Assembly: GCA_016288885.1 (NCBI GenBank)
Contig: JAEFAV010000003.1
Span: 62,001-126,000 of the forward strand
Direction: 5' to 3'
DNA length: 64,000 bases
DNA from: Saccharofermentans sp.
Lineage (GTDB): Bacteria > Bacillota > Clostridia > Saccharofermentanales > Saccharofermentanaceae
Under the pieces are notes generated by a model that worked only from the letters and a program-made list of their open reading frames with translations, was not told the origin of the DNA and made no database searches. Below are positions 61,270 to 64,000 of the stretch, one piece after another (positions within the stretch are counted from its first letter, which is position 1; each line of letters opens with the position of its first letter). Both the position numbers and the translations under genes were made by a program.

Positions 61270-63519
61270 ATGAAGAAGAAAATCATTAGTGTGGTTTTGA
61301 CCGTCGCTATGCTGGCAGGCATGGCATCATGCACTAAGACGGAACCTGTGGAGTCAGAGACTTCCGGGACTGAGACTTCTGTTGAAGAAACGACTGAACC
61401 GACTGAAGATGAGCATCCGCTCATGGGATTCAACATGATCGAAAACGGTGATTTTGCCAATAAGGACCACGGCTGGTTTACCTATTTTGAAGGCGGTGAC
61501 GGTCTGCTTGGGGTTAATGCTGACGGACAGCTTCAGTTTGACTGTACGATGGTCGGCATTAAAATGCACTCGTGCCAGATATATTATGACGGATTCGAGT
61601 TAAATCAGAATTGCCAGTATGAGATCCAGTTTGACTGCAGCTCTTCCGTAGAACGTGATCTTGCCTGCAGGATCCAGATCAACGGAAGTGATTATCACGA
61701 ATACATGGAAGAAATAATCCATGCAACTCCCGAAATGCAGCATTTTGATATTGTATTCACTATGGAGGAAGCGAGCGATCCGGCGCCCCGTCTTTGTTTT
61801 AATATGGGTAAATTTGAGACTAATGATAAGTTTAAAGAGCATACGATCTGTTTTGATAATTTTGATTTTCAGTGCATTGATGATTCCGGTTATGTGGAAG
61901 GAGCAGGTATCGGAGGTGCCATAAGCAAGGAGATCAACATTAACCAGATCGGTTATCTTCCTAATGCTTACAAGGTCGCAGTTTTAAACGGTGATGCTAT
62001 TGCGTCAACCGCATCCGTTGTGGATGTTGCAACCGGAAACAGTGTTTATGAAGGCGCTGTCGATCCTTCTGCTTTTAATGCTTCAACGGGTAGGGATGAA
62101 GCAAGATTTGACTTCTCCGGCGTTACGGCACCCGGTACATACAAGGTCGTTTCCGGTGAATTTGAGTCATTTGAATTCAAGATCGCCGATAAAGTGTACG
62201 ATGAGGCATTTAAGTCAACTCTTCGCATGTTCTATATGCAGAGATGCGGTGTGGAACTTGATGAAGCGCTTGCAGGAACGCATGCCCACCCAGAGTGCCA
62301 TACAGGCGAGGCTCAGATCTACGGTACAGATGAGATGATCGATGTGTCAGGCGGATGGCATGATGCAGGTGACTACGGAAGATATGTTGTTTCCGGTACG
62401 AAAGCTGCTGCTGACCTAATGCTCGCATACAGCCTCTTTCCTTCGGCATTTGACGATGATCTTAATATCCCCGAGTCAGGCAACGGTATTCCGGATATCC
62501 TGGACGAGGTTAAGTTCGAACTTGACTGGCTTTTCAAGATGCAGGCTTCTGACGGTGGCGTTTACCATAAGGTCACATGCGAGAATTTCCCTACCTTTGT
62601 TATGCCTGAAAAAGAGACAGAACAGCTTATAGTTACTCCTGTATCCACAACGGCTACAGGCGACTTCGCAGCAGTTATGGCCATGGCATCATATGTTTAT
62701 GCCGACATCGATCCGGAATATGCAGCGAAATGTCTTGACGCTGCTGTGCTCGCAGCTGAATATCTGGAAGCAAACCCGAATATCGAAGGTGTGAAGAATC
62801 CTGACGGAATCGTTACGGGAGAATATTCGGATACAAATGATGTCGATGAGAGACTTTGGGCTTACGCAGAGCTCTTCAAGGTAACAGGCGATTCAAAGTA
62901 TGACGAAGCTTTCTGTGATCTTGCCGGCAGCGGTATCCCCTGCGCAGGCGATTTCGGCTGGCAGGGAGTTGGAGCATATTCAGGATATGCATATTTATCA
63001 GCTTCCAAAGCTAAGGGCAAGTTCTATGATGTGGTTCTTTCAAGTTTCATGAGCGGTGTTTCAGACATTGAAGCTGCTGCAGCTTCAGATGCATACCATT
63101 CATCTCTTACTTCTTATCCTTGGGGAAGCAACATGACTATTGCCAACAATGCCATGTATGTTCTGCTTTACGATTCCATTAAGAAGAGCAACGAAGGCGA
63201 TGACGTCGCAAGATCACAGCTTGATTATCTGCTCGGTACAAACGGAACAAGTTATTGTTTCCTGTCAGGATTCGGAACACAGTCTCCAAAGTCACCTCAC
63301 CACAGACCTTCTGAAGCAACCGGCACAGCCGTTCCCGGAATGCTCGCAGGCGGTCCTAATGAGAACCTTGAAGATCCGTTTGCATCCAATGTCCTTGCAG
63401 GAACTGCTCCTGCGCTTTGCTATGCCGACAGTGATCAGGCATATTCCTTAAATGAGGTTGCCATTTACTGGAACTCTCCTTTGGTATTCCTGTTTGCTTA
63501 TGTTGTAAGCAACGGATAA
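61270..63519 (+). CDS. GH9 endoglucanase lipoprotein
   Basis: About 749 residues with a lipoprotein signal (LAGMASC) and a Thr/Glu linker. A carbohydrate-binding domain (about 45-200, NMIENGDFANKDHGWF) is followed by a CelD-type Ig-like domain (about 215-300, INQIGYLPNAYKVAVLNG) and the GH9 (alpha/alpha)6 domain. Catalytic Asp365 and Asp368 are in GWHDAGDYGRY and the acid Glu729 in SLNEVAIYWNSP. It cleaves beta-1,4-glucan at the cell surface. I use the second Met, ten codons in, because GGAGG is correctly spaced for it and the signal peptide starts there. Confidence 0.9.
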   Translation: MKKKIISVVLTVAMLAGMASCTKTEPVESETSGTETSVEETTEPTEDEHPLMGFNMIENGDFANKDHGWFTYFEGGDGLLGVNADGQLQFDCTMVGIKMHSCQIYYDGFELNQNCQYEIQFDCSSSVERDLACRIQINGSDYHEYMEEIIHATPEMQHFDIVFTMEEASDPAPRLCFNMGKFETNDKFKEHTICFDNFDFQCIDDSGYVEGAGIGGAISKEININQIGYLPNAYKVAVLNGDAIASTASVVDVATGNSVYEGAVDPSAFNASTGRDEARFDFSGVTAPGTYKVVSGEFESFEFKIADKVYDEAFKSTLRMFYMQRCGVELDEALAGTHAHPECHTGEAQIYGTDEMIDVSGGWHDAGDYGRYVVSGTKAAADLMLAYSLFPSAFDDDLNIPESGNGIPDILDEVKFELDWLFKMQASDGGVYHKVTCENFPTFVMPEKETEQLIVTPVSTTATGDFAAVMAMASYVYADIDPEYAAKCLDAAVLAAEYLEANPNIEGVKNPDGIVTGEYSDTNDVDERLWAYAELFKVTGDSKYDEAFCDLAGSGIPCAGDFGWQGVGAYSGYAYLSASKAKGKFYDVVLSSFMSGVSDIEAAAASDAYHSSLTSYPWGSNMTIANNAMYVLLYDSIKKSNEGDDVARSQLDYLLGTNGTSYCFLSGFGTQSPKSPHHRPSEATGTAVPGMLAGGPNENLEDPFASNVLAGTAPALCYADSDQAYSLNEVAIYWNSPLVFLFAYVVSNG

Positions 63520-63532
63520 AGGATATGGATTT

Positions 63533-64000
63533 ATGGACGCATCTTATTACGATCTGATCTATAAAAGAAAATCTTTTCACAGATACGGCGAGCCTGACGG
63601 TAAAAAGATAAGTCAGGAGGAACTCGATGAGATCTTTGAGATGTGGTATAAGTTCACGCCTCTTTTCGAAGGAATCAAGACGAAGATAAAGATAGTGCCG
63701 GGAAAACAGACGAGCTGTGACAGGGGTGAAGAATACTGCATCCTTATATACAGCGAGAAGAAGCCCGGTTATCTTCAGAATATCGGGTATATCGGGGAAC
63801 AGCTCGACCTTTATCTTACCGGAAAAGGCATTGGTCCTCTCTGGTTTGGTGTCGGAAGGACAAAAGAACGCAGGTATGAAGGTCTTGAATACGTCATCAT
63901 GATGGCTATCAGGAAGATAGATGATGATTCCAAATTCCGTACTCCGGGTGATCTGTCCTCATTTGTCAGGGTACCCGTAGAGGAAATCTGGGAAGGTCCT
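63533..64000 (+). CDS. Nitroreductase-family protein (cut by window end)
   Basis: 156 codons are visible before the window ends. It starts MDASYYDLIYKRKSFHRYG, the nitroreductase FMN-binding opening, with KISQEELDEIFEMW. Later, LQNIGYIGEQLDLYLTGKGIGPLWFGV fits the middle of the family. It lacks the usual Arg-Arg-Ser-x-Arg (here KRKSFHRY), still FMN-compatible. It starts 13 bases after the GH9 stop. This is the third nitroreductase-type or GNAT-type redox/acetyl enzyme pair member in the window. Confidence 0.75.
   Translation, partial: MDASYYDLIYKRKSFHRYGEPDGKKISQEELDEIFEMWYKFTPLFEGIKTKIKIVPGKQTSCDRGEEYCILIYSEKKPGYLQNIGYIGEQLDLYLTGKGIGPLWFGVGRTKERRYEGLEYVIMMAIRKIDDDSKFRTPGDLSSFVRVPVEEIWEGP

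Noticed and set aside
1-64000. Prophage or integrative element
   Set aside because: No integrase, phage structural genes or attachment-site repeats are seen, and the single tRNA has no adjoining integrase.

Overview
The window looks like a chromosome segment of a low- to mid-GC, Gram-positive anaerobe of the Clostridia, probably a fibre-degrading rumen or gut bacterium. This is inferred from strong AGGAGG-type ribosome binding sites, sigma-A-like promoters, lipobox lipoproteins, a Bce-type antibiotic-response module, a domain-swapped GH3 beta-glucosidase, a GH9 cellulase and an Lpl-type aldouronate transporter. I cannot name a species. There is no rRNA, prophage, insertion sequence or CRISPR array. 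One tRNA gene, tRNA-Gln(CTG), is present.

Layout. 0-8.5 kb: an antitoxin with a truncated toxin; a Mef-like MFS exporter behind a structured leader; a MATE transporter fused to an ATPase-like domain; a zinc-ribbon protein; and, on the minus strand, a DUF4956/DUF4353 pair and a VTT-PlsC fusion. 8.5-13.1 kb: acetyltransferases, an alkaline-phosphatase-superfamily phosphodiesterase and a two-gene ABC exporter. 13.2-17.6 kb: a two-gene module of an HD-RyR protein and a tandem-TIR/Sel1/TPR protein, the best candidate for an undescribed signalling or immune system. 17.6-23.7 kb: a von Willebrand lipoprotein, a PHP phosphoesterase, an NlpC/P60 lipoprotein, a GNAT-nitroreductase fusion and another GNAT. 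23.7-28.3 kb: a complete BceRS-BceAB module. 28.5-34.8 kb: an XRE regulator with a YhfC-like protease, an MBL-GAF-GGDEF protein, an anion permease and a lipoprotein with two cystatin-like repeats.

35-49 kb is a glucuronate/aldouronate island: uxuA-uxuB-gntR, a YesL-like pair, a SASA-family esterase, the lplB-lplC-lplA transporter, uxaC and kdgA-kdgK. Its enzymes form the whole route glucuronate to fructuronate to mannonate to KDG to KDPG to pyruvate plus glyceraldehyde-3-phosphate. Four promoter regions share a CTAG-N4-CTAG-like operator, probably read by the GntR protein. 49-64 kb holds a large membrane protein, an NlpC/P60 protein, the GH3 and GH9 enzymes, an rRNA pseudouridine synthase, an Smr protein, a family-4 uracil-DNA glycosylase, tRNA-Gln and the start of a nitroreductase.

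The most unusual non-coding signal is a repeat family in three intergenic regions (about 20.3, 34.9 and 49.1 kb). Its unit is a 38-bp imperfect palindrome with TACCCACTAAA / TTTAGTGGGTA arms and a variable middle. Units recur at 74-75 bp, or 63-64 bp, which is close to 7 or 6 turns of DNA. A lone relative at 45.8 kb keeps the inner arms but has swapped its outer arms in a compensatory way. All positions were worked out by eye; no alignments or database searches were run.
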